Below the pieces are notes generated by a model, which was not told the origin of the DNA, searched no databases, and saw only the letters and a program-made list of their open reading frames with translations. A DNA stretch of 64,000 nucleotides from Neolewinella antarctica (GTDB lineage: Bacteria > Bacteroidota > Bacteroidia > Chitinophagales > Saprospiraceae): the NCBI RefSeq assembly GCF_011927835.1, contig NZ_JAATJH010000007.1:112591-176590 (forward strand), written 5' to 3'. How positions within the stretch are numbered: position 1 is the first letter of the stretch; every line of letters begins with the position of its first letter. The position numbers and the translations under genes were made by a program. This document shows, piece after piece, positions 33,085 through 41,261 of the stretch.

Positions 33085-34653
33085 ATGATCACTGTCAAGC
33101 GCTACTTCCATACTATACGGCACCTGCGTCCGCGCCAGATCATCTTTGAATTATACCATAGGTTTCGGCGCATCCGTCCAAAAGATTGGGCGCGGACGCG
33201 GGTGCAAAGGGAACGTGTAAGGCAGTGGAAACTAGTTCCCCTCGAGGTAAAAATAGTACGGTACACCACGCCGTTTCCTGAAGCCTACCGACAGCCGGCT
33301 ATTTTCAATTTTTTGAACTTAACGGCATCTTTTTCAAGCATTGCTCAAATCGACTGGAACTATTCCCTACACGGTAAACTTTGGACCTATAACCTGAGCT
33401 ATTTTGAAGTCCTTCGGCAACCCGGTCTTGACCCCAGAATCGGACAAGCACTCATCAATGACTGGATCAGTAAAGAAACCACGCACATCGATGGTTGGGA
33501 ACCGTATTCGTTGTCATTAAGAATGATTAACTGGATACAATTTTTTCGTATTACCGATTCGCCTATTCCGGAGCACGTTATAGCGTCGTTAATTCGCCAG
33601 GAAACTGCCCTTTGGCAACAACTGGAATACCGCCTGGATGGAAACCACTTACTGGAAAATGCGTATGCGCTGGCTTACGTGGCGAGGTGCACGGGTGACG
33701 GGAAGCACCGAGAAGATGCAGACTACTTGTTATTGTCTCAAATAAAAGAGCAATACCTCGCCGATGGTGCTCATTACCAACTCAGCGTGATGTACCAACT
33801 TACCTTGTCGTGGCGGGGTCTCGATCTATTTTCGCTACTAAAGGAGACAGATACTTTAAGGTCAATATTACAGGAAAAACTGGAGCGGCAACTATCCTAT
33901 TTACTAGCTATTTGTGACGATGCTGGATATTTTCCCCACTTCAACGACGCTACCAGCGGTATTGCGCCATCCCTTGAATCAGTGCTGCGGTATGCGGAGT
34001 CGCTTGGTCTGTCGCTAATTCGTGGTGCTCTGTCCGCTTCCGGATACCGCCGCTGGTCCTGGGCTATCGCTGATCTTTGGATCGACGTGGCGGCCATCGG
34101 CCCCGATCACGTAGTCGGCCACACCCATGCGGATAATCTTACTTTCTGCTTAAATGTTGGTGCCAAGCCGATAATCGTGGATACCGGTACTTCGACTTAC
34201 GAGAATAATGAACGACGCCGGCTCGAAAGGAGTACGGCCGCTCACAATACTGTGGAAATCGCCGCACGAAGTTCTTCGGATGTCTGGGCTCAATTCCGGG
34301 TGGGTCGCCGGGCGCAAACCATTGTCTTGGAGGACAATCTAAGTATGATTAGTGCGGAACAGGACGGATACGATGAGGTGCATCATCGAATTTTTACCCG
34401 GCATAAAGCGGGTTTCACCATAACCGATAAGATCGTTGGTCGGGGAGTTGCCTACCTTCATTTTGATTATCGGGTCCAACCGAAAATTACTGCGGATGTA
34501 CTGAAGGTTGGGCTACTAACCATTAAGTGGACCGATGCCGAAGTGCGACTAGGGCCTTACCAGCAGGCGATCGCTTTCAACAGCACTGTCCCAGCACAAA
34601 GATTGGCCGTTACCTTCGCCGATCTTTTGACTATGACCTATAACTTTGACTAA
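33085..34653 (+). CDS. Heparinase II/III family protein
   Basis: The protein has 522 aa and no signal peptide. The N-terminal (alpha/alpha)-toroid part includes LWTYNLSYFEVLRQPG, DGWEPYSLSLRMINWI, RLDGNHLLENAYALAYVARC. The C-terminal heparinase II/III domain has VVGHTHADNLTFCLNVGAKP, VDTGTSTYENNERRRLERST and AAHNTVEI. These proteins occur in capsule and exopolysaccharide clusters as well as in degradation loci. The absence of a signal peptide and the neighbouring GT favour a biosynthetic or processing role, as inference. A GC-rich core repeat variant lies inside it at 33190-33205. Confidence 0.9.
   Translation: MITVKRYFHTIRHLRPRQIIFELYHRFRRIRPKDWARTRVQRERVRQWKLVPLEVKIVRYTTPFPEAYRQPAIFNFLNLTASFSSIAQIDWNYSLHGKLWTYNLSYFEVLRQPGLDPRIGQALINDWISKETTHIDGWEPYSLSLRMINWIQFFRITDSPIPEHVIASLIRQETALWQQLEYRLDGNHLLENAYALAYVARCTGDGKHREDADYLLLSQIKEQYLADGAHYQLSVMYQLTLSWRGLDLFSLLKETDTLRSILQEKLERQLSYLLAICDDAGYFPHFNDATSGIAPSLESVLRYAESLGLSLIRGALSASGYRRWSWAIADLWIDVAAIGPDHVVGHTHADNLTFCLNVGAKPIIVDTGTSTYENNERRRLERSTAAHNTVEIAARSSSDVWAQFRVGRRAQTIVLEDNLSMISAEQDGYDEVHHRIFTRHKAGFTITDKIVGRGVAYLHFDYRVQPKITADVLKVGLLTIKWTDAEVRLGPYQQAIAFNSTVPAQRLAVTFADLLTMTYNFD
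33190..33205 (+). repeat. GC-rich core repeat variant inside the heparinase gene
   Basis: GCGCGGACGCGGGTGC, one base from the main form. It encodes part of WARTRVQ near the N-terminus. Confidence 0.45.
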
Positions 34654-34858
34654 CGTTACCGTAGATTTAGACAATACGATTCCTATCGACAATTTTATCC
34701 GGAAGAGAATGCTCCGTTAGTCCGCACTTTCGATTATCACTGATAATGAGTCGACAGCTAGGGAGTACCGTTGTCCTCGCAATATTCGCAGACAATTGGA
34801 CATCACCTTAAAGAACTAGTATCCACAACTTTTTTCCACCATACACTTCGACAACCGA

Positions 34859-36148
34859 TCAAGCAATGTCTAAGATTTTGTCGTACATTTTAACCAAAGC
34901 AATGCTGTCTGCTAATTGTAAATCAAAATTAGAGGTTACATAACCAATTCCGGTATGCTCCCCATTCTTGATGGCCACAAAAGAAATGTACGTTTTGAAC
35001 GCTTTTACCGTACCGATTGAATCAGAAACGATGGAGAACGCATCGTCAATATCATTGGGGTAAGTCATCTCCACGAAAATACTCTTCCCTCTGTTGTCCA
35101 CGGTGAAGATATTGACACCATCATTAGTTGACCTTAAAAAACCAAGAATCCTTTCCGCTTTCTTGGTATCGTCTTCGGTATCAAATTCGATCAGAAAATC
35201 TCTTGACATTCTGGGAAGTAGCTTGGTGAAGTTATCGATCCCTATCCGTTTCATAAAGGCACGGTGCTCGTTTAATCGCCAGTAAAAAGTTACACATTCA
35301 TGGGGTTTCTGGTGTAGGCCGGTTAAGACGATTAGTTTTGCTCCTAGTCCGTCAATGCGACTTAGCGTACCATCGTATTCTTGTAAGATGGTCAACAACG
35401 GATCGTGGCCTTCTTCACAATACCACGCTGGATTTTTCAAAACTCCCTGATATACCTCGGAGTTGAACAGATAATGGTGTTGAATATGAGCGCCACTGTT
35501 TAATAGTAGCCAGGAAAAATTAGATTCTTTTCGCTCTAGTAGTTTGATGAAGGTATCAGAAAGTAAACTATCTAAAATGATGGCTTTTGCGCCAGCTTTA
35601 TTTCTGTTCAAGAGGAGTCTTGGATACTGTTTGATCATTCGACTTGCCGGGACGTGTAGCAACAAGCTAAATAAAATAGACAGAACAGACTTAGCAGAAA
35701 CTTTTGATTTTGCGTTATTATTTACAGCTTGGCTAACTGCTTTTGATAAACCTTTGAGGACCCAGCTGCCAGCAGTACTTGTTTCAGTCCACGGATCTGG
35801 AATGAAAAAGGCCGGATTTTGCAGGCGGTTATCTGCGTTGAAGGGCGAGATAGCCCCTACCGTTCTACCTTTCTTCTCAACTTCTTCGAAGATTTGACCG
35901 AGGTCCTTTCGCTCCGTAATGTCTCCCAGCCGAAAGACCTTGTGCTCTTCGTAAGTTTTACCCGTTTGAATACTTACCCATTGAATCCAAGGTTCTAGCA
36001 ATTGGTGCTTGTCTTCGGAAACGGTTTCAATTAGTTTGTTCTTAGCCAATAACCTTTTAAAGAAAGGGAGTTCTCCACGTTCGATGTAAGCTTTGATGTA
36101 GTCGAAATTAATCTCATTTAAACCGACTACTACTATGCTGTCTTTCAT
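34859..36148 (-). CDS. Alkaline phosphatase superfamily-like protein, probably polysaccharide-associated
   Basis: The N-terminus SIVVVGLNEINFDYIKAYIE with RGELPFFKRLL is like type I phosphodiesterases/nucleotide pyrophosphatases. EPWIQWVSIQTGKTYEEHKV corresponds to the segment around their nucleophile. However, the usual Thr/Ser between the Pro and Trp is not evident, so catalysis may be lost. A later metal-site-like block is LIVLTGLHQKPHE. No signal peptide or helix is clear. At 429 aa it stands between the heparinase and GT4 genes in AT-richer sequence. Assignment to the superfamily is moderate; the function is unknown. Confidence 0.6.
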   Translation of the reverse strand: MKDSIVVVGLNEINFDYIKAYIERGELPFFKRLLAKNKLIETVSEDKHQLLEPWIQWVSIQTGKTYEEHKVFRLGDITERKDLGQIFEEVEKKGRTVGAISPFNADNRLQNPAFFIPDPWTETSTAGSWVLKGLSKAVSQAVNNNAKSKVSAKSVLSILFSLLLHVPASRMIKQYPRLLLNRNKAGAKAIILDSLLSDTFIKLLERKESNFSWLLLNSGAHIQHHYLFNSEVYQGVLKNPAWYCEEGHDPLLTILQEYDGTLSRIDGLGAKLIVLTGLHQKPHECVTFYWRLNEHRAFMKRIGIDNFTKLLPRMSRDFLIEFDTEDDTKKAERILGFLRSTNDGVNIFTVDNRGKSIFVEMTYPNDIDDAFSIVSDSIGTVKAFKTYISFVAIKNGEHTGIGYVTSNFDLQLADSIALVKMYDKILDIA

Positions 36149-36765
36149 ATTTAAAATTAGGACGTGTGTTAAGTGTATAGCTGAGCTACTTTAAGAATCA
36201 GCATTTGAGCAGAGTAGTCAATTTGAAGTTAATTAACCGACAAAGAGTGCTCGGCTGCTCAAGCTGTTATGATGGCAAGGTAATCAAGAACAGTTAAACA
36301 TACCACCAAAAGCGAAGTATCAGTGGGATAGCTGAAACCATCAACTCGTGAAGAACAACGAGCACACGATTGATGAAGAAAAGCTAAACTATGCTAAGTT
36401 GCCTATAAGCTAAAGGATAAGCCACGAAGTATTTTAAGGTGTCAGAACGACGTGTTTAATGCCCTTTACCACTCAAGTATGGTCTTGAGATACCTAAAAA
36501 GTCAGGTGTTCACTTGCTCAATCGTTGTAACTAATAAAGCATTAAGAGCCGTAGCTGATTCGCTTGTAAGCAGGTGAAATACGACCTTCAGTTGAGTTCA
36601 ACAGGAACGAGTAGTGAACTTGGAGTTGCAATTGTATCCGCACCCTTGAATACTGATTCAACGTAGTTGCGGTGAAGGTTACGGTAATGTACTTGCCGCC
36701 GACCTTAATCCAAAAGTGCTTTGAAATCTTTTGCTAAACAAGTTTTATAATTTGGGTTACGTATT
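36149..36765. other. 617-base gap without a recognisable gene
   Basis: Both strands have only short open frames. The longest I could read is about 60 codons on the minus strand near 36545-36740, with no family resemblance. There are no clear inverted repeats or transposase remnants. It may be a long leader of the phosphatase-like gene or the remains of a decayed gene. Confidence 0.4.
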
Positions 36766-37974
36766 CTAAATCGATGTATGGTCGCCCCGTTTGCGTTGCG
36801 TTTGTTCTTTCAAAAATTTCAATAATTCATCCTGGGCACTATCGTAGTTGAAATCGTCGGTTAGAGCTCTTGCAATATTCGCCTTCTTGGTTTCATATTC
36901 TCCTGCCTCGCTAACGGCCTTTTTGATGTTTGCTTCCAGTCTTCTATAATCATTTGATGGACTAACCCAGCCTATTCCCTTTTGTTCTACCAGACTTCTT
37001 CCTTCCCCTTCTCCCGAAAAAAAGATTGGAAGTTGTGACCCGATAGCCATGAAGATTTTAGAAGGCAACGCACCATAAATTGGTTTTTTCAGGGGTACGA
37101 TTGTGGCGTGAAAACCAGCAAGCATTTCTGAAATTTCCGACTTAGGAATACTTTTATGCAAAAAAATGCCTCTCTTATCATTCTCTTTGACGTATGTTTC
37201 AATTCGTGAGCGTTCTTGCCCATCACCGTAGATATGAAAGGTCGTATTTAATTCATGAAAATCAATTTCCTCGCAAATCTGATGAATACCTTGCGCTATT
37301 CCTAGCAACCCGGCGTATACAATTTTAAATTCTGTTTTATCCAACTCTTTGCCATTGAAAGGAAAACGATCGGTTAGGTTATAGTATAGAAATGTAGGTT
37401 TATCCTGAACGCCTTGAAGATATTTGACGGTCTGTTGGGATTGAGCCATGAGTCCATGAGAAGCTTCATACATCCACCTTTCAATTAATTCAAAAAAGCT
37501 ATACGAAATACCTTTACTTACTACCCCCAGTTCCAGCGCTGTCTTTGGCCAAATATCTGAAACATTTGTAATGACTTTTCCTCCTACTAACCGACCTAAC
37601 CAACTACCAATTAAGCCTACTAGTAACGGTGGGCTCTGCACAATAACAATGTCTGACTTCCTATGAATCAAATAGGGCAGTGAAAAGAGAAGGCTCAGTG
37701 AAAAAGAAAACATACTAAAAACGCGTACAAAAGGATTGTTTGAATTTGAAGGGTATAACCAGTATCTTCTACACTTAACGCCTTCTATCTCTTCCTTCAC
37801 AAAAAGTTTACCGCTGTATTCGTCGAATAATTTTCCTTTGGGGTAATTAGCTAATGCTGTAATTACTTCTACATCACAACCCCTAGCTTGCATTGCTTTG
37901 CACATACTCATTATGCGAGACGGAGCCGCACCCCGCTCGGGTGGAAAGAAAATGCTCATTACCGTAATCTTCAT
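36766..37974 (-). CDS. Glycosyltransferase family 4 (WbuB-like)
   Basis: This is a GT-B retaining glycosyltransferase of 402 aa. The N-terminal domain has ITVMSIFFPPERGAAPSRI and the ALANYPKGKLFDEY segment typical of WbuB/WcaI-type sugar transferases. VQSPPLLVGLIGSWLGRLVG is a membrane-associated helix. The C-terminal donor domain has KIVYAGLLGIAQGI, FHIYGDGQERSRIE and YGALPSKIFMAIGSQLPIFFSGEGEG. The last part contains the Glu-x7-Glu region that contacts the nucleotide sugar. It probably adds a sugar to a lipid-linked O-antigen or exopolysaccharide unit. Confidence 0.9.
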   Translation of the reverse strand: MKITVMSIFFPPERGAAPSRIMSMCKAMQARGCDVEVITALANYPKGKLFDEYSGKLFVKEEIEGVKCRRYWLYPSNSNNPFVRVFSMFSFSLSLLFSLPYLIHRKSDIVIVQSPPLLVGLIGSWLGRLVGGKVITNVSDIWPKTALELGVVSKGISYSFFELIERWMYEASHGLMAQSQQTVKYLQGVQDKPTFLYYNLTDRFPFNGKELDKTEFKIVYAGLLGIAQGIHQICEEIDFHELNTTFHIYGDGQERSRIETYVKENDKRGIFLHKSIPKSEISEMLAGFHATIVPLKKPIYGALPSKIFMAIGSQLPIFFSGEGEGRSLVEQKGIGWVSPSNDYRRLEANIKKAVSEAGEYETKKANIARALTDDFNYDSAQDELLKFLKEQTQRKRGDHTSI

Positions 37975-38367
37975 AAAGTGTGCTGGGTTTTAGCGCTTCA
38001 TCGAAAAGTCTGCCAAGTTAGTATCTACACGGCTTCGTGAGTAAGTTAGCGTTGATAAAATACAGCCATAAGTAAGAAATTGCCGTATGCTGGACACCTA
38101 ACCTTATACCTGATTTGCGATCGACCTTACCCGAGTAGCGAACGCTCTTCCCAACTCATTAAGCCCCATTTGATTAGGGGGGGATTTCACGCCTTCACGG
38201 CCGGGGGGGCGACGCGATAATTTCTTGGATCATGGCCTACCGACCATTCTTAAACGCGCACCTCAAATCAAGCGCCGGTTGGGTTCCGTGGCTTGACTAG
38301 CGCTGGCCCGAGAGTTTCACTATCTTGTGGCGCGGACGCCGGTGCAGAGCAAATCAGCAAAGCAAAG
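37975..38367. other. 393-base gap holding a GC-rich core repeat
   Basis: The gap upstream of the GT4 gene and downstream of the M23 gene has no open frame of note. A variant of the GC-rich core (GCGCGGACGCCGGTGC) lies at 38330-38345, near the M23 stop. No promoter box was convincing. Confidence 0.4.
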
Positions 38368-39192
38368 CTAATGCCGCACCCGATCCCCCTTAACCAAATC
38401 ACTAGCTAAGTAATCCCCGATACTATCCACCGGAACGGAAAACAAGGCGTTACTCCGCGTATCGAACACGTTGAAGTGCAAATGCGGCCCCGCGGTAAAC
38501 CCCGTCATCCCCGCCAGACCGATGGCCTGGCCCGCCCGCACCGAGTCTCCGACTTCCACGAAGCTGCCCCGGTAGTCCAGATGAACGTACTGAGTAAACC
38601 CGGTAAACCGGGGGTGATAAACGGTGATGACGTTCGCGTAATCCCGCCACTTCCGACTGTTCGCCCCCTCGGAGTAGCCCTCGACCATCCCCACGACGAA
38701 GCCGTCCGCCGCCGCGCAAACGGTGTCTCCCACCGCCAAGCTAAAATCCAGCGCGTACCGGGAATTCTCCTTATGGTGAGAGAACGAACCGTTGTACCCC
38801 TGCAGCACGCCGTAGCTCCGGCCCGTGGGGAAGGGGAGGGCCAGGCGCTCGAAACGGGCGGTATCGGCGGGGTCGCCCAGTACCATTCGGAGTTTGATAC
38901 CTAAGGCCACCTCGTCCCGGTCCGTGGGGTAAGCGTACCGCAAAGAGTCCTGACCCGGGGCCAGCACGATAGGGAAGTCCCGCTCCAGGAGTTTGTCCAT
39001 GTTTTCCTCCCGCGCACCAGCCCCCACGTACACCGGGCAGTGCAGCGGGTTTACCAGCACGAGCCGCAGGGAATCGTCCGCCACGAAGGTGCGGATACCA
39101 AGGTTGGCTTGGGGAAACTTTTCCGGGGGGAGGGTTTTACAGGCGGTGAGGACGAGGACGAGGAGGAGGACCAGGGGGAGGAGGCGGCACAT
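38368..39192 (-). CDS. M23 family metallopeptidase lipoprotein
   Basis: This LytM-type endopeptidase or regulator works on peptidoglycan. ATG 39192 gives MCRLLPLVLLLVLVLTACK, a lipoprotein signal with lipobox LTAC; an ATG at 39234 would add 14 residues and is possible. The M23 fold shows GYNGSFSHHKENSRYALDFS (zinc-site His/Asp region), AAADGFVVGMVEGY, YVHLDYRGSFVEVGDSVRAG and AGPHLHFNVFD with the His-x-His pair. The first zinc His is placed as in the SHxxxNxYALDF subgroup. The preceding same-strand ATPase gene ends about 45 bases upstream. Confidence 0.88.
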   Translation of the reverse strand: MCRLLPLVLLLVLVLTACKTLPPEKFPQANLGIRTFVADDSLRLVLVNPLHCPVYVGAGAREENMDKLLERDFPIVLAPGQDSLRYAYPTDRDEVALGIKLRMVLGDPADTARFERLALPFPTGRSYGVLQGYNGSFSHHKENSRYALDFSLAVGDTVCAAADGFVVGMVEGYSEGANSRKWRDYANVITVYHPRFTGFTQYVHLDYRGSFVEVGDSVRAGQAIGLAGMTGFTAGPHLHFNVFDTRSNALFSVPVDSIGDYLASDLVKGDRVRH

Positions 39193-39237
39193 GGCTACTA
39201 AGGTAGGGTATTGTTGGTGGTGCTTTTTGTCCACCCC

Positions 39238-40377
39238 TTACGCCTCAATCCAAGCAAGATAGTTATCACTATTAATCACTTCAAAAGTAGAGTTGGGATA
39301 CGTCTCCTTAAATATCTTCGGAAGCTTCGCTTTCTTTTTAGGGTTCCATTTGAATTCGTAAGCGTGTAACTTACTCTCACGGTCTTCAATCCAATCAATC
39401 TCCTGTCGGTCGTAGGTTCTCCAAAAGTAATTATACACGAGCATGTTTGAGTACTTCTGATACTTGATCCGCTCACTCACGATGTAATTCTCCCACAAAA
39501 TACCAATATCGTTTCTGTTCTCAATGGGTCTCAAGTCGCCAGTGAGCGCGTTTCTTATGCCGTTGTCGTAGAAGTACCAACGCTTCCCCTTGACGATCTC
39601 CTTACGCAAATCCCGACTCCAGGCACCCACGGCATGCACGATGAACACTTTACTCAGCAGGTCTAAATACCGTTCAACGGTGTTTTTACTCATGCCCAGT
39701 TGCTTGCCCAGCTCCGAGTAACTTACTTCGCTGCCTACCTGGTAGGCAATCAACCGTAGCAACTGTAATATTTTATCTGAATTTTTGATGAGGTTGAATT
39801 CAAGAATGTCCTTTAACAAGTAGGAATTTATCAGGTCATCCAAATAGATCTTTTTATCATTTTCCTCAGGAATTTGCAGTAGTTCAGGATAACTGCCGAA
39901 GACCAGCCTACTTCTCAAATTCGCATCTACCTGAAACAAGTCTTCCGTCTGCTTCAACTCACCTTCCGAAAGCGCAAATAGGTGGAACGTTGTCTTCCGT
40001 CCCGTAAGCGGCTCTCCCATAAATTTCTCGAGATCGAACGCAGAAGAGCCCGTAGCCAGAATTTTCAACCCATCCAGGGTGTCGACCATCAACTTCAGGA
40101 TGAGTCCGATGTCAGGAATCTTTTGCGCCTCGTCGATGATGAGGAGCTTTTTGTCCCCCATCATATTCTTGTACCGCTGCGTGCTGCGGTACGCTAGCTG
40201 TTTTCTTACGTCCTGACCCTCCCCGTGCAGCAAGAGGTAGGGTTCGGAAATTTTCGCAAGCACTTGCTTGATCAGAACGGTCTTCCCAACCCTCCGCGGA
40301 CCCAACAGCACGACAACCTTGTTTGGCTTTAGGTACTCGATGACTCGTTCTTCGATGCTTCGTTTGATTAGGTCCAT
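39238..40377 (-). CDS. AAA-family ATPase with DUF4143 domain
   Basis: The 379-aa protein has a Walker A motif LGPRRVGKT (residues 25-33), Walker B LLIIDEAQKI and a sensor segment ILATGSSAFDLEKF. The C-terminal DUF4143 region contains YLLKDILEFN, a wHTH-like SYSELGKQLGMSKNTVERYLDLLSKVF segment (in pieces) and an end like a PD-(D/E)xK nuclease core (QEIDWIEDRESKLHAYEFKW). The family is widespread and often mobile; its function is unknown. The promoter region contains a near-perfect 26-base inverted repeat (40418-40477), probably its own operator. Confidence 0.9.
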   Translation of the reverse strand: MDLIKRSIEERVIEYLKPNKVVVLLGPRRVGKTVLIKQVLAKISEPYLLLHGEGQDVRKQLAYRSTQRYKNMMGDKKLLIIDEAQKIPDIGLILKLMVDTLDGLKILATGSSAFDLEKFMGEPLTGRKTTFHLFALSEGELKQTEDLFQVDANLRSRLVFGSYPELLQIPEENDKKIYLDDLINSYLLKDILEFNLIKNSDKILQLLRLIAYQVGSEVSYSELGKQLGMSKNTVERYLDLLSKVFIVHAVGAWSRDLRKEIVKGKRWYFYDNGIRNALTGDLRPIENRNDIGILWENYIVSERIKYQKYSNMLVYNYFWRTYDRQEIDWIEDRESKLHAYEFKWNPKKKAKLPKIFKETYPNSTFEVINSDNYLAWIEA

Positions 40378-40403
40378 GCTGTTTTCCTTTTACTAAAGAT
40401 GCG

Positions 40404-40411
40404 CAAAAGTA
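40404..40411 (-). promoter_or_regulatory. TACTTTTG promoter box of the DUF4143 ATPase gene
   Basis: On the minus strand TACTTTTG fits TAnnTTTG and lies 27 bases before the ATG at 40377. The inverted repeat at 40418-40477 covers the position expected for the -33 box. Confidence 0.55.
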
Positions 40412-40417
40412 CGCGTA

Positions 40418-40477
40418 CTGACTGTATTTAGCTAAATTTAGTCAGTGTATGGACTAAATTTAGCTAAATACGGTCAG
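40418..40477. promoter_or_regulatory. 26-base inverted repeat, probable operator
   Basis: Arms 40418-40443 and 40452-40477 match at 25 of 26 positions around an 8-base centre. Each arm contains the internal palindrome TTTAGCTAAA. The repeat overlaps the -33 region of the ATPase promoter, which suggests repression by a dimeric protein. An alternative is a recombination or transposition site. Confidence 0.7.
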
Positions 40478-40694
40478 TTGGCTGGTTAAATTGAAAATTA
40501 GTGATTGCGACGCTGATTGCCCCATATAGCAACAGCATAGTCTCTTCAAGCTCAGGAACAGAGAAAAGATGCCGTCGTTTGATCGTCTTTACCTGTCTGT
40601 CATCCCACTGGCGCATTAGTATGACTTCCATCTTTGTGTAGTTTACGGCATCAGTGACCGCGGGTAGCATTTCGGAGGCAAGTGCTCTTGCCAA
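40464..40694 (-). CDS. Small hypothetical ORF, uncertain
   Basis: This 76-codon frame (MARALASEMLPAVTDAVNYT..) has a plausible helical composition but no recognisable family. Its stop lies inside the inverted repeat at 40418-40477. It could be a real small gene, a fragment of a longer gene, or chance. Confidence 0.25.
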   Translation of the reverse strand: MARALASEMLPAVTDAVNYTKMEVILMRQWDDRQVKTIKRRHLFSVPELEETMLLLYGAISVAITNFQFNQPTDRI

Positions 40695-40703
40695 ATAGGG
40701 TAC

Positions 40704-41057
40704 GTGTCGCTGGGACTTAACTTGATGGGTGTGGACCCATGGGCGACACTAGCCTTTTACAACCAGCAGCGCGCGCTCAAAGCGGCCGTAGCAGCACGGA
40801 TCGCAAGAAAGACCAAACACCGAAAATATACTTACCGGATGAACCGCAACGTGACGGCCGGTATCCTGCAACAGTTCCGCTATCACATTTATCTGGACGG
40901 GCCGAGCAACTGGCGTGCCAAGATCCGTATGCTGCTCGAACTTTGTAGTAGTTACCCGGAGCCCTACCGCCCCCGTGTCGGGCGGAAGCGAACGCGCAAA
41001 ATTATGCGGGCCCAACATCGCCGTACCCACGACCGCCGTAAGCAGCAGCGCAGCTAA
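40704..41057 (+). CDS. Small basic hypothetical protein
   Basis: The frame of 117 codons has strongly GC-rich third positions like the chromosomal genes, which favours coding on this strand. The product is very basic, with NQQRALKAAVAARIARKTKH near the N-terminus and a C-terminus RRTHDRRKQQRS. An ILQQFRYHIYLDGPSNWRAK segment may be structured. I recognise no family. The true start may be an internal ATG. The opposite frame (40749-41066, minus) looks like a signal peptide at its start but is less convincing. Confidence 0.4.
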   Translation: MSLGLNLMGVDPWATLAFYNQQRALKAAVAARIARKTKHRKYTYRMNRNVTAGILQQFRYHIYLDGPSNWRAKIRMLLELCSSYPEPYRPRVGRKRTRKIMRAQHRRTHDRRKQQRS

Positions 41058-41083
41058 AAAAATCATCGGAAAGCCAGGTAGTG

Positions 41084-41256
41084 GCCCACATAAGCTAACG
41101 TCACATTAGCAGTTTTACGATACCTGCGGGCCAGTGCTATGTTCGTACGGCATTGGAACTTCGACAAGTGAGCTGGTAATCAGGAAAACAGTGGCTTGGG
41201 GGGGCAATCAGAAAGGACTTTAGGCTTAGCTTAATGGTTGTGCTGTTGTGTTGGGC
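41084..41256 (-). other. attC-like imperfect inverted repeat 3' of the CHAT gene
   Basis: Left arm GCCCACATAAGCTAACGTCA (from 41084) and the right arm ending GTGTTGGGC (41256) are imperfectly complementary. On the minus strand the site starts GCCCAACACAACAGC, six bases after the CHAT stop codon. It parallels GCCACCAACACAGCG, which follows the stop of the TPR gene at 43593. The match to canonical attC is weak. Confidence 0.35.
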
Positions 41257-41261
41257 TAATT

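Noticed and set aside
36545..36740. About 60 open codons on the minus strand in the 617-base gap
   Set aside because: No start codon in context, no family resemblance, and AT-rich sequence makes such frames common.
40749..41066. Minus-strand ORF with a signal-peptide-like start (MIFLAALLLTAVVGTAM)
   Set aside because: The opposite plus-strand frame has the GC-rich third positions expected here; the hydrophobic start could be chance. Not fully excluded.
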